33,902 bases of DNA from Nocardioides sp. (GCA_025924815.1 JAICHQ010000031.1:1-33902); one strand, 5' to 3'. Shown: positions 16,044 through 25,805, numbered from the stretch's first letter. Notes: generated from the letters alone by a model not told the origin. Program-made: numbers and translations.

Positions 16044-17512
16044 GTGGAGAAGCCCGGTTTTCGCGGCGGGACTGTCGGTGGGCCTTCATACATGTACGGG
16101 AGACCAGGCAGCACTTGAAACCGAGCCGGACGCCGATCCGGCATCCGCCTGCGACGTGTGCTCGCTGCTGCGTGCCGAGCGTCGAGCCGCCGACACCGCC
16201 GGGGCGCGGCTCTGTCGCCTGGCCGTCTCCTGGGCGGTGATGCACCCGGCGGACCGGATCCACCAGCCCGCCACCTACATCGACCGGGGCCGCAACCGAA
16301 CCGACCTGAACGTCGCCGGTGCCGGTGCGCCGTCGATCGCGGAGTACGCCGTGGCAGAGTTCGCCACGGCGGTCGGCATGTCGGAGGGGGCCGGCCGGGA
16401 CCACCTGGGCCATTGTGTCGGGCTGCGCTACCGACTGCCCGGCCTGTGGGCCGGCTCATCGCCGGCGACACGCCGGCCTGGAAGGCCCGCCTCGTCGCCA
16501 GAGAGACGATCCGCCTGACGATGGAGGCCGCGGCCTGGGTGGACCGACAGGTCGCGCCGGTCGCGCACAAGACCCCGACCCGCCCAGCTCGACCGGCTGG
16601 TCGACGAGGCCATCGGCCGGTTCATGCCCGCCGAGGTCGAGCGCCTCGCTGCAGCCTCGTGGGACAAGCGCCACGTCACCGTCCGTGACCAGGTGGTCTC
16701 CTTCACCCGCACCATGAGGCTCGACGTCGAGCTCGACATCGCCGACGCCCTGGACCTCGCAGCCGCCATCGAGGCGGGAGCCCGACAACGCGCAGCCCTT
16801 GGATCGCTGGACTCCTTGGGTGTGCGGCGTGCCCAGGCTGTCGGCGACCTCGCCCGTGGCCAGCTCCCCCCGACCTCCTCCCCACCACTGCAGCAGGTGA
16901 GCCTGCCGAGGCCTGGAGTCCGTGACCAAGGCAACCGCCGCGACAGGTCGTCATGTACGTGCATCTGTCCGAGGCCGCCCTCCACGACTCGTCTGTGGAT
17001 CCGGTGGCGCGGCTCGAACGCGACGACGGCCTGGTCTGGGTGGGGCAGGTCGGCGCCTGGTGCGGCCGCCCCGACACCCAGGTGATCGTGAAGCCCGTGA
17101 TCGACCTCGACGCCTGCAAGGAGTCGACCTCCGACCAGGTGCCGGAGCCGATCAAGGAGAAGGTCGCTCTCCGCGACCGGACCTGCGTGTTCCCCTGGTG
17201 CACCAGGCCGGCCCGGAACTGTCATCCCGGCGACCCCGACCGGCATCCCGGCGACCCGACCGGCATCCCTGCGACAGCGACCACATCATCCCCCGCGGCC
17301 GCAACGGTCCCACGTGTTCCTGCAACGTCGCACCCTTGTGTCGACGGCAACCCCGACCGCGTTCGACCCTTTGGTTCGCCGCGTCCACCCGAGACCTGAT
17401 CACCCTGCCCGCACCCGGCTACCCCGGACGGGCTGAGGGCCTGCCCGGAAGTGGCAGGCTCGTGCGCGACCCCGAGGTCACGCCGTCCCGCCGACCGCGA
17501 CCGCATCGGTGA
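16044..17512 (+). pseudogene. DUF222/HNH endonuclease (13E12-type) pseudogene with at least five frameshifts
   Basis: Pieces of one DUF222-HNH protein appear in order but in changing frames. VEKPGF is at 16044 in frame 0. GLSVGLHTCTGDQ through GLRYRLPGLW is in frame 1 to about 16450. GRLIAGDTPAWKARLVARE follows in frame 0 to about 16585, and AQLDRLVDEAIGRFMPAEVE through VGDLARGQL in frame 1 to about 16866. After a degraded linker come VVMYVHLSEAAL through RDRTCVFPWCTRPARNC in frame 0 to about 17222. CDSDHIIPRG and CNVAPLCRR, the HNH core, are in frame 2. The last shift falls in a short tandem repeat at 17223-17283. The C terminus is unrecognisable. Such genes are multicopy in Nocardioides and mycobacteria, and their role is unclear. 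No transposase is present. Confidence 0.85.
17223..17283. repeat. Imperfect 20/21-bp tandem repeat, three units, inside the HNH pseudogene
   Basis: Unit 1 is 17223-17243 (21 bases), unit 2 is 17244-17263 (identical except for one missing C), and unit 3 is 17264-17283 (diverged). All begin CATCCC. The repeat splits the Cys-rich part of the HNH domain, and the missing C shifts the frame, so slippage here probably contributed to gene decay. Confidence 0.8.
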
Positions 17513-17628
17513 TCGCGTTCAGCGCGGTCTGGCCAGGTCGGCGTCCTGTTCGTGCGCGGGCTCCTCCGATCGACGGGACGACGTGCTCTGGGCCCGTCCC
17601 GCCGGATCTCAACCAGGACACCGTGCGG

Positions 17629-18912
17629 TCACGCGGGCGTCACGGCCGCGGCGTACGTGCGGAGCACGTCGCGCACCCGGTCGACGACCAGCGCCCGGGG
17701 CGAGCGTGGAAGCTCACCGGCCCGGACGCGTCGGTACTGTGCCGGCAGGTACGCGCTGACCAGCGGGTCGGGGATGCCGCGGTCGGCGAGACCCTCCAGG
17801 AGCGTGGCGACCCCGGCCTCGATCTCGGGGTCGGACCAGTAGTAGCGCATCCGGTCGCTGTAGCTGTAGCGCCGGGCGAGGGCCTGCTCCTCGGCGCTGC
17901 CCGTGTAGTAGCCCGCCCACTGCTCCGGGAGGGCGAGCATCCGCGCCTCCACCACCGCGCGCAGCCTCGAGCACGCGTGGGCCGGCAGCAGCTCCGCCTC
18001 GATGGCGGCGAGCGCGAACAACGCCTCCCGCATCGCGAAGGTCAACCCCGGCCCCACCTTGAGGACACCCCAGCCGTCGGCCACGAGCGCAGCCAGGCCC
18101 GACTCGAGCTGGTAGTCGGTGGAGTGCGCCTCGAAGACCATGTGCGGCTCGTCATCGAGGGCGCTGCGCAGGGAACGCGTCGCCTGCGGGTCGTAGTCGA
18201 ACACGCGGACGTGGTCGAACTCCACGCCCGGCTGGACTACGAGGGCCATCACCTGCGACCACACGTCGCCCTGTCCGACGGCCGCGAAGGCGTCCCGGTG
18301 CTGCTCCAGGGTGGCGCGGGCCGAGTCGGGCGTCGTGGGCACCAGCCCCGCGATCTCGTGGTCGGCACCACCGGGGACCGGGACCTCGGTGCCGATCACG
18401 TAGCGCAGCTGCCCGGCCAGGCCGACTCGGGCAGCCTCGTCCTCCGCAGCCAACAGCATCTGAGCGGCCCTGGTCGCCATCACATCGGGAGCGAGCGTCC
18501 CGCCGTCGTCGGCGCACGGGTAGCTGCAGTCGAGGTGCAGCTTGGTGTAGCCGGCGGCGACGTAGGCCCGGACCAGGTCGTCGGCCTTGGCCATGGCAGC
18601 GGCGGCGGTCTCGCGTCGCCATCGGTTGGGGCCGAGGTGGTCGCCACCCAGCACGACGTCGGCCATCGGGAGGCCGACCCGCTGCGCGATCCCGGCGACC
18701 AGGTCCCGGAAGTCGGCCGGTCGTAGCCCGGTGTACCCCCCGAACTGGTCGACCTGGTTCGAGGTCGCCTCGATCAGCACCGGGGAGCCGTCGGTCAGGC
18801 CCTGCCGGAGGGCCGCCTCGAGCACGAGCGGGTGCGCCGAGCACACCGATGTGATGCCGGACGGATGCTCGCTCGCGTGCGACCTCACCATGGCGTCGAG
18901 TTGCGCGTTCAT
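17629..18912 (-). CDS. GatZ/KbaZ-like D-tagatose-bisphosphate aldolase non-catalytic-subunit family protein
   Basis: A 427-residue TIM-barrel-type protein of the usual family length. Markers are GITSVCSAHPLVLEAAL near the N terminus, VLIEATSNQVDQFGGYTG, VVLGGDHLGPNRWR, KLHLDCSYPCADD, VIGTEVPVPGGADHE, FEAHSTDYQ and LKVGPGLTFAMREALFAL. In enterobacteria GatZ/KbaZ stabilises the catalytic GatY/KbaY aldolase; some family members have been described as sugar or sugar-phosphate 4-epimerases. No GatY/KbaY gene is in this window. The ATG at 18912 has a good AGAGAGG site. It is divergent from the DeoR-type gene across a 71-base region. The open frame extending to 19332 is an artefact. Confidence 0.9.
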   Translation of the reverse strand: MNAQLDAMVRSHASEHPSGITSVCSAHPLVLEAALRQGLTDGSPVLIEATSNQVDQFGGYTGLRPADFRDLVAGIAQRVGLPMADVVLGGDHLGPNRWRRETAAAAMAKADDLVRAYVAAGYTKLHLDCSYPCADDGGTLAPDVMATRAAQMLLAAEDEAARVGLAGQLRYVIGTEVPVPGGADHEIAGLVPTTPDSARATLEQHRDAFAAVGQGDVWSQVMALVVQPGVEFDHVRVFDYDPQATRSLRSALDDEPHMVFEAHSTDYQLESGLAALVADGWGVLKVGPGLTFAMREALFALAAIEAELLPAHACSRLRAVVEARMLALPEQWAGYYTGSAEEQALARRYSYSDRMRYYWSDPEIEAGVATLLEGLADRGIPDPLVSAYLPAQYRRVRAGELPRSPRALVVDRVRDVLRTYAAAVTPA

Positions 18913-18983
18913 GCGGCACCTCTCTGCGCGAAACGTGCTCGGAAGTGTCCATTCTGACCGGAATGTGCATCTAGGATGTGCCC
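18913..18983. promoter_or_regulatory. Divergent gatZ/deoR control region with direct repeat
   Basis: This 71-base region has two similar elements in direct orientation: CGGAAGTGTCCATTCT (18940-18955) and CGGAATGTGCATCT (18959-18972), sharing CGGAA, TGT, CAT and CT. DeoR-family regulators often bind direct repeats near their own promoter, so this is a candidate autoregulatory operator. On the minus strand it also holds GAGCACGTTTCGCGCAG, which resembles sequence in two other gaps of the island. Confidence 0.4.
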
Positions 18984-19748
18984 GTGAAGGCCGAGAGGAT
19001 GGGCGAGATCCTCGACCGCGTGGTCGAGAACGGAAGCGTCGACGTGCTGAGTCTGGCCGAGGAGTTCGGGGTCTCGGCGGCCACGGTCCGGCGAGACCTG
19101 CAGGCCCTCCACCACCAGGGACTGCTGCGCCGTACCCACGGCGGGGCGCTCCCGCGACCGGCCGGTCTCGAGCTCCCGCTGCAGTACAAGACCTCGCGCC
19201 AGCACCGCGAGAAGCGCGCCATCGGGCTGGCCGCCGCCGGACTCGTCCGCGACGGCGACGTCGTCGGCATGACCGGCGGGACGACGGCCACCGAGGTCGC
19301 CCGCGGCCTCGCCGACCGCCGCGGGCTGACATTGGTGACCAACGCGCTGAACATCGCCGCCGAGCTGGTGTCGCGGCCCGACATCCGGCTCGTGGTGGTG
19401 GGCGGCAACGCCCGGCACGCGTCGTACGAGCTGGTCGGGCCTGCGGCCGAGGCGATGATCGCGCAGTACCACCTCGACATCGCGTTCATCGGCACCGACG
19501 GGTTCACCGTGGTCGACGGCTGCACCACGCACGACGAGATGGAGGCTCACACCGACCTGAGCTTCATCGGCCAGGCCGCGCGGACCGTCGTGATCGCGGA
19601 CAACACCAAGATCGGCAAGGTCACCTTCGCCCGGATCTGCGGTACGGACGTGATCGACGTCCTGGTCACCGACTCGGGCATCGATCCCGCGGTGCGCACC
19701 GCCACCGAGGCCGCCGGGGTCGAGGTCATCCTCGCCGACACTCCCTAG
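18984..19748 (+). CDS. DeoR/GlpR-family (AgaR-like) transcriptional regulator
   Basis: A 254-residue regulator. The N-terminal HTH is VDVLSLAEEFGVSAATVRRDL (about 19-39), followed by the DeoR signature LLRRTHGGALP. The C-terminal sugar-phosphate sensor domain contains GMTGGTTATEVARGL, LTLVTNALNIAAELV, LVVVGGNARHASYELVG, AFIGTDGFTVVDGCTT and VVIADNTKIGKVTFARI. Such proteins are usually repressors released by a sugar-phosphate intermediate. GTG 18984 is preferred because AGGA at 18973-18976 is well spaced; GTG 18978 is the alternative. The stop lies only 5 bases from the stop of the convergent ATPase gene. It is the likely controller of the surrounding sugar genes. Confidence 0.92.
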   Translation: MKAERMGEILDRVVENGSVDVLSLAEEFGVSAATVRRDLQALHHQGLLRRTHGGALPRPAGLELPLQYKTSRQHREKRAIGLAAAGLVRDGDVVGMTGGTTATEVARGLADRRGLTLVTNALNIAAELVSRPDIRLVVVGGNARHASYELVGPAAEAMIAQYHLDIAFIGTDGFTVVDGCTTHDEMEAHTDLSFIGQAARTVVIADNTKIGKVTFARICGTDVIDVLVTDSGIDPAVRTATEAAGVEVILADTP

Positions 19749-19753
19749 GACGG

Positions 19754-20857
<1,104 letters not shown>

Positions 20858-20900
20858 GCAGGCCCCCTCTTGCTCATCGGGTCCGTCCCCCCATCGCCCA

Positions 20901-21785
20901 TCAGCCCTTGAGTCCCGTCCCGGCCACGGATTGCACGAAGTAGCGCTGCGCCAGCAGGAACACGACCAGCATCGGCACCAGGCTCATCACGTTGCCGGCC
21001 ATCAGCAGCGGCCAGTTCGTCTGGTGTGCACCCTGGAAGTAGCTCAAGCCCAGCGGCACGGTCATCTGGTCGGTGCTGGTGATCACGATCAGTGGCCACA
21101 GGAAGTCGTTCCACGACGTGAGGATGGTCAGGGCGGCCAGCGTCGACATCGCGGGCATCGACAGTGGCAGGACGATCTTGAACAGCACGCCGAGCCGCGA
21201 GCTGCCGTCGACGCGAGCGGCCTCCTCGAGCTCGACCGGCACCGTCTGGAAGAACTGGCGCAGGAAGAAGATGCCGAACGCGGTCGCCAGGTTGGGCAGC
21301 ATCAGCGCCCCGAGATGGTTGATCCCGAGGTACGGCGACACGTTGTCGCCGAACCACTTCACGATCAGGAAGACCGGGATCATCGTGACCTGGAACGGCA
21401 CCATCAGGGTGGCCATCAGCGCCATGAACAGCGCCTTCCTGCCGAGGAACCGGACGCGGGCGAACGCGTAGCCGGTCAGGCTGCACACCACCAGGTTGCT
21501 GGCGACCACCACGAGTGCCACCAGCGTGCTGTTGAGGAAGAACGTGCCGAACGGCGCGGTGTGCCAGGCGTCGGCGTAGTTCGCGATCCGGGGGTCGTGC
21601 GGTAGGAGCACCGGTGGGAAGCGGTTCGCCTCACCCTGGGTCTGCAGCGACGTGGCGACCATCCAGAGCATCGGCACGACCAGCACGAACGTGAGCGGCA
21701 CGAGGACCAGGTGCCACGGGCTGAAGGGCAGCCGCCAGCCCCGGGTCGCCGACCCGGGCTCCACGCTCGACGTCGCGGTGCTCAT
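20901..21785 (-). CDS. Carbohydrate ABC transporter permease, MalG-like
   Basis: A 294-residue inner-membrane protein with six predicted helices. The permease EAA loop is VELEEAARVDGSSRLGVLFKIVLPLSMPA. Other markers are the N-terminal VLVPLTFVLVVPMLWMVATSL and NSTLVALVVVASNLVVCSLTGYAFARV. The ATG at 21785 overlaps the stop of the MalF-like gene by 4 bases (ATGA), so the two subunits are translationally coupled. The frame is open for about 1.4 kb upstream, but that part is antisense-free shadow of the permease and binding-protein genes and not coding. Confidence 0.94.
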   Translation of the reverse strand: MSTATSSVEPGSATRGWRLPFSPWHLVLVPLTFVLVVPMLWMVATSLQTQGEANRFPPVLLPHDPRIANYADAWHTAPFGTFFLNSTLVALVVVASNLVVCSLTGYAFARVRFLGRKALFMALMATLMVPFQVTMIPVFLIVKWFGDNVSPYLGINHLGALMLPNLATAFGIFFLRQFFQTVPVELEEAARVDGSSRLGVLFKIVLPLSMPAMSTLAALTILTSWNDFLWPLIVITSTDQMTVPLGLSYFQGAHQTNWPLLMAGNVMSLVPMLVVFLLAQRYFVQSVAGTGLKG

Positions 21786-22714
21786 GAGTAGTGCACGAAC
21801 TTCCGCGAGAGCCAGAACTGCAGCGCGGTGAAGATGACGATGACCACGAAGAGCGCGTACGCCATGGCCGCGGCGTACCCGGCGTTGAACTGGACGAAGG
21901 CCTGGTCCCACAGGTAGTAGACGATGACCGTGGTCGCGTGCAGCGGGCCGCCCCGCGTCGTGAGGTAGACCTCGTCGAACAGCTGCAGGGCGTTGATCGT
22001 CAGCCAGACCATCAGGAACAGGCTGGCGGGGCTCAGCAACGGCAGGGTGATCGTGCGGAACCGCGTGAACGGCCGTGCGCCGTCGATCGCCGCCGCTTCG
22101 TGGAGCTCGACGGGCACACCCTGGAGCGCTGCGAGGTAGACGATGACGGCGAACCCGGTCCAGCCCCAGATCGTCATCGCGACGATGACGTAGAGCGCCT
22201 GCGAGGTCGAGGCGAGGAACGGCTGGGAGCTGATCCCCACGACGTTCAAGGTGGCGTTGACCAGGCCGTAGTCCTTGTCGGTCAGCCAGAGGAAGATGAT
22301 CCCTTCCGAGATGGTCGAGACCGCCATCGTGATGTACGCCGCGGTCCGGTAGACCGAGATGAAGCGCACCGAGCGGTTGAGGGCGGCCGCCACGAGCAGC
22401 CCGACCAGCATCGTGCCGGGGACGAAAAGCGCCGTATAGACGATGGTGTGCTGGATCGCCTCGGCGAAGCGCGGATCGTCGGCGAGCTGACGGTAGTTCC
22501 TCGTGCCGACCCAGGGGGTCTCGGGCGTGAGCAGGTCCGACTTCTGGAACGACAGCTTGAGAGCCATCAGCACCGGTAGCAGGCCGAAGATCCCGATCAG
22601 GATCGCACCAGGGCTGACCAGCATCCACCCTGTGGCACTCTCCGAGCGTCGCAGGCGACCCACCCATCCCGGGCGGGCCGCCGGTGGGAACGCTGCGGCG
22701 TCCTGCCCTGCCAC
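21782..22714 (-). CDS. Carbohydrate ABC transporter permease, MalF-like
   Basis: A 310-residue inner-membrane protein with about six helices, including GWMLVSPGAILIGIFGLLPV near the N terminus. The EAA loop is VELHEAAAIDGARPFTRFRTITLPLLSPA. It begins with GTG 22714, six bases after the stop of the binding-protein gene, and overlaps the MalG-like gene by 4 bases. It forms the transmembrane heterodimer with that protein. NYRQLADDPRFAEAIQHTIVY is the usual periplasmic segment of this subunit. Confidence 0.94.
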   Translation of the reverse strand: MAGQDAAAFPPAARPGWVGRLRRSESATGWMLVSPGAILIGIFGLLPVLMALKLSFQKSDLLTPETPWVGTRNYRQLADDPRFAEAIQHTIVYTALFVPGTMLVGLLVAAALNRSVRFISVYRTAAYITMAVSTISEGIIFLWLTDKDYGLVNATLNVVGISSQPFLASTSQALYVIVAMTIWGWTGFAVIVYLAALQGVPVELHEAAAIDGARPFTRFRTITLPLLSPASLFLMVWLTINALQLFDEVYLTTRGGPLHATTVIVYYLWDQAFVQFNAGYAAAMAYALFVVIVIFTALQFWLSRKFVHYS

Positions 22715-22720
22715 CTGGGC

Positions 22721-24016
22721 CTAGCCTCCGCTCAGCGCGTCGTTCGTGGCCTTGGCGGCGTCGTCGAGAGCCTGGGCCGGCTCGGCCTTGCCCAGCAGGA
22801 CCGAGACGATCGCCTGACCCATGGCCTCCGAGATCGCGGGGTACTGCTCGAGCGACGGCCTGGCCTTCTTCACGTTGGACAGGTTCTGCACGAACGTCGA
22901 GCTGCCCGGCAGGTTCTTGTCGAGCTGCTTCTGGAACGACACCTGGCTTCCCACCGACTCGCGGGTCGGGAGGTCCCCTGTTGCCAGCGACGTGGTTTTG
23001 ACCTGCTCGGCGGCGGTGAGCCACCGCACGAAGTCGACGGCGGCCTGCTTGCGCTCGGAGCCGTTGTCGAACACGACCCAGTTGTCGGGGCCGGCGATCG
23101 TCTGGTGCCCGGCATCCGAGCCCGCGAAGGTCGGCATCACCTGGACGCCGTAGTCGATGTCGGGTAGCGAGCTGAGGTCCCACGGCCCGGTGACCAGCAT
23201 CCCGATCTTGCCGCTGTTCATCAGCTTGGTCCCGTTGGCGTTGGTGGTGTCGAGGTAGACCGACTTGTCGGTCACCGCCATGTCCTGGAGCATCGTCAGC
23301 GCCTCGACTCCGGCGTCGGAGTTGAACGCCGCCTGGGTGTTGTCGGAGTTGAGGATGTCACCTCCGGCCTCCCAGAGCATCGCGTCGTAGTGCCACACCG
23401 TGTCCTCGGTCCCGTCCGCGGGGATCAGCCACCCGTACTGCTTCTTCGCGGGATCCGTCAACGCCTTGGCGGCGGTCCGGAAGTCGTCCCACGTCCAGTC
23501 CGCCGAGGGCGGCGCGATACCGGCTTCCTTGAACAGGGCCTTGTTGTAGACGATCGCCAGGTTGTCCACCAGCGCAGGGACGCCGACGATCTTGTCACCG
23601 ACGGTCGCGGCCTGACGCTCGCCCTCGTAGAAGTCGTTCCACTGCCAGTCCGCATCGTTGACATAGCTGGACATGTCGACGACCTGCGGGATCTTGGCGA
23701 TGTTGGGCGACCAGGACCCGAACATGTAGGCGACGTCTGGCGGGGTCCCGCCGCGCACGGCCGTCAGCACCTTCTGGAGCACCCGGTCACTGCTCGAGAC
23801 CAGCTGGGTCACCTCGACGTCGGGGTTCTCGTTGTTGTACTTGGCGATCAGGGCGGTGAGGTTCTTGCCCTGGACGTCCTCGTAGCCGTTCCAGACCACG
23901 ACCTTGGTCTTGCCGCCGCTGTCGGAGCCTCCACCACCTCCCCCGCCGCACCCCGCCAGCGTCAGGGCGGCGACGGAGACGAGGGCGGCTATCCGGGCGA
24001 ACGGTCGCTTGTTCAT
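22721..24016 (-). CDS. Extracellular solute-binding lipoprotein of sugar ABC transporter (family 1)
   Basis: A 431-residue binding protein. The signal peptide is MNKRPFARIAALVSVAALTLAGC, with lipobox Cys23 as the lipidation site, followed by a Gly/Ser linker. The mature part begins KVVVWNGYEDVQGKNLTALI and contains VGVPALVDNLAIVYNKALF and WTWDDFRTAAKALTD, typical of CUT1 sugar-binding proteins. The ATG at 24016 has a GAAGGAG ribosome-binding site. The frame upstream to 24163 lies in the beta-helix gene and is rejected. The bound sugar cannot be told from sequence; several Trp and acidic residues fit oligosaccharide stacking. Confidence 0.95.
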   Translation of the reverse strand: MNKRPFARIAALVSVAALTLAGCGGGGGGGSDSGGKTKVVVWNGYEDVQGKNLTALIAKYNNENPDVEVTQLVSSSDRVLQKVLTAVRGGTPPDVAYMFGSWSPNIAKIPQVVDMSSYVNDADWQWNDFYEGERQAATVGDKIVGVPALVDNLAIVYNKALFKEAGIAPPSADWTWDDFRTAAKALTDPAKKQYGWLIPADGTEDTVWHYDAMLWEAGGDILNSDNTQAAFNSDAGVEALTMLQDMAVTDKSVYLDTTNANGTKLMNSGKIGMLVTGPWDLSSLPDIDYGVQVMPTFAGSDAGHQTIAGPDNWVVFDNGSERKQAAVDFVRWLTAAEQVKTTSLATGDLPTRESVGSQVSFQKQLDKNLPGSSTFVQNLSNVKKARPSLEQYPAISEAMGQAIVSVLLGKAEPAQALDDAAKATNDALSGG

Positions 24017-24065
24017 CGGGACTCCTTCGGTGACGAGATCAGGGTCGGGGCTGCAGGTCGGACGG

Positions 24066-25727
24066 TCATCGGGCGCGTGCTCGCTCATCGGCGCCGATGT
24101 CGATCCGGGGGCCCTGCAGCCGTGGTTGGCCGTCGATGTCGCGGTGCCCGACCCAACGGGCACTCACCGGCAGACCGGCATCCACCGCGGGCGAGCCGGC
24201 ACGGAGGTGCAGGTCACCGCGAGCAGGGTGGTGGAGCCGCGGGGCGGCGTACCGGCTGTGCACGTCCTGTCCGGTGGCGGTGCGGTACGCCTGCCACCCG
24301 GTGTACGTCGCTCCGAGGACGCCGAACGACGCCCGCGCGGGACCTCCGGCGGAGAAGTAGAGGTTGCCGTCGAGGTGGGGCGCGCTGCTCGAAGCGTCGT
24401 GCTGAGCCCGTGGCACGGTCCCGACGAGCGGTTGCCCCGGGCCGGTCGCGCGGACGATGTTCCCGCGGATGACGGTGCGGGTGACGTGGTACTGCACGAG
24501 GACCTCGGGCGACCCGTCGGCGAACCGGTTGTTGGAGTACACCGTGTTGTGCAGGAACCGGTTGGCGAACGCCCGGCCGGTCTCCACCCCACCGCAGTCG
24601 TCTGCGCCGTCGCAGTAGCCACCGGTGGCGATGCCGACGTAGCCGCTGCGGGTGATGAAGTTGTCGGCCACCACGACGTGGTCGGCGCTGCCGCGCGCGT
24701 TCTCGGCGGCCACCTCGATCCCGATGTCGTTGCCGATGACCCGGTTGCGCTCGACCCGGATGCCGGTCCCGCCGTCGATGTAGATCCCGTCGGCGCAGTC
24801 GCACCAGCCGCCGTCCTCGTAGTAGGCCGGGTTGCCGCGGGAGATGATGTTCCGGATCACGTTGTCGGCGATGACGCCGTCGCGGGCGCGGTTGGCCCGG
24901 GTGTACCTCGCAGCACCGCTCAGGGTCGGCTCGAAGCCGATGGCGTCGATCCCGATGTTGTTGTTGTCGTGGATCCGGTTGTGGGTGATCCGCCAGTGCT
25001 TGACGTTGCCGTTGACCACCACGGACTCACTCGCGCCGAGGGCCAGGTGGTCCACCTCGTTGCGGTGGATCACGACATCGGTGATGGGATGGTGGGCCCG
25101 GTCGCCGTACACCGCGATGCCGTGGGCGTTGATGTCGAAGCTGCCCAGGGTGCCGTTGTAGTTGCCCATCGAGTGGACGTGGTTGCCCACGAGCGAGACG
25201 TGGGATGAGGCGCCGTGCACGTAGATTCCGATCGGCACGGCCCGCTTCGACGTCGTGCCGTAGCGTCGGATGTCCAGGTCGCGGACCGCCACCTGGGAGC
25301 TGTTCACGATCGTGACCATCGCCGAGCGGTCCGGGCCCGGGGTCAACGGGCCACCGTCCAGGATCACCTGCTCGTGCTGGAACGGACGCACCGTCACCTC
25401 GTGGACGCCTCTGAGCATGACGCGCTGGGCGTAGGTGCCCCCGCGCAGGAGCACGACCCCGCCACCGGCGACTCTGTCCACGGCCTCGTTGACCGATGCG
25501 AGCGGGTCGTGTCGCGTGCCGGCCGCCCCCACATGTCCGTCGGGACTGACGAAGACCCGATGCGCACCGACACTGCCCGAGCCGGCGGCACCCTCCCCGG
25601 CGGTCGCGCCCGCGGGCACCCTCACCGCGCCGACCAGGCAGGTGGCCAGGAGGCAGGTCAGCGCGACGGTCACCGCCGCCACCGTGGCCGACCGCGCTAC
25701 GCCACGCGAGCGGGACCCGGTGTTCAT
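24066..25727 (-). CDS. Secreted right-handed parallel beta-helix protein
   Basis: A 553-residue protein from the ATG at 25727; 25745 is an alternative start. It has a basic N terminus and a hydrophobic segment (VAAVTVALTCLLATCLVGAV) suggesting export. The mature part opens HRVFVSPDGHVGAAGTRHDP followed by a GGTYAQRVML turn, the usual beta-helix start. Repeated coils follow (VIHRNEVDHLALG, WRITHNRIHDNNNIGIDAIG, VIADNVIRNI, IRVERNRVIGNDIGIEVAAE, VVADNFITRSGYVGIATGG). It ends with AGSPAVDAG and IDIGADE, a common C-terminal cap. The fold occurs in pectate lyases, GH28, GH110 and other polysaccharide-active enzymes; I cannot assign catalytic residues. A cysteine pair is near WCDCADG and another near YCDGADDCGG. 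It lies directly upstream of the transporter genes, so a role in processing the polymer is plausible. Confidence 0.85.
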   Translation of the reverse strand: MNTGSRSRGVARSATVAAVTVALTCLLATCLVGAVRVPAGATAGEGAAGSGSVGAHRVFVSPDGHVGAAGTRHDPLASVNEAVDRVAGGGVVLLRGGTYAQRVMLRGVHEVTVRPFQHEQVILDGGPLTPGPDRSAMVTIVNSSQVAVRDLDIRRYGTTSKRAVPIGIYVHGASSHVSLVGNHVHSMGNYNGTLGSFDINAHGIAVYGDRAHHPITDVVIHRNEVDHLALGASESVVVNGNVKHWRITHNRIHDNNNIGIDAIGFEPTLSGAARYTRANRARDGVIADNVIRNIISRGNPAYYEDGGWCDCADGIYIDGGTGIRVERNRVIGNDIGIEVAAENARGSADHVVVADNFITRSGYVGIATGGYCDGADDCGGVETGRAFANRFLHNTVYSNNRFADGSPEVLVQYHVTRTVIRGNIVRATGPGQPLVGTVPRAQHDASSSAPHLDGNLYFSAGGPARASFGVLGATYTGWQAYRTATGQDVHSRYAAPRLHHPARGDLHLRAGSPAVDAGLPVSARWVGHRDIDGQPRLQGPRIDIGADERARAR

Positions 25728-25766
25728 GACCGTCGAGCCTGCCATCCGGGAGGAGCCACGTCAATC

Positions 25767-25805
25767 AAAAATGAGCACTGCCAGACGCGCGAACGCGCAG
25801 TCTGG
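25767..25805 (-). terminator. Hairpin with T-tract after the SIS gene
   Basis: On the minus strand an arm-arm hairpin (25781-25805: CCAGAC plus GCGCG paired with CGCGC plus GTCTGG, one bulged base) is followed nine bases later by ATTTTTGATTG. It lies downstream of the SIS gene and upstream of the beta-helix gene, so it could partly terminate the GH4-SIS transcript. The same DNA contains GAGCA and CGCGCAGTC, so it may alternatively be an operator. Confidence 0.4.

Noticed and set aside
16044..17512. Programmed frameshifting or a mobile element at the HNH gene
   Set aside because: At least five shifts in alternating directions, without slippery heptamers, and no transposase or terminal repeats; decay is the simpler reading.
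17629..19332. 567-residue version of the GatZ-like protein
   Set aside because: The extra N-terminal 140 residues are Arg/Pro-rich shadow of deoR on the other strand; the ATG at 18912 has a good ribosome-binding site and the family-typical start.
20901..23183. 760-residue frame including the MalG-like permease
   Set aside because: Only the last 294 residues are a permease. The upstream part is out of frame with the MalF-like permease and the binding protein that truly occupy that DNA.
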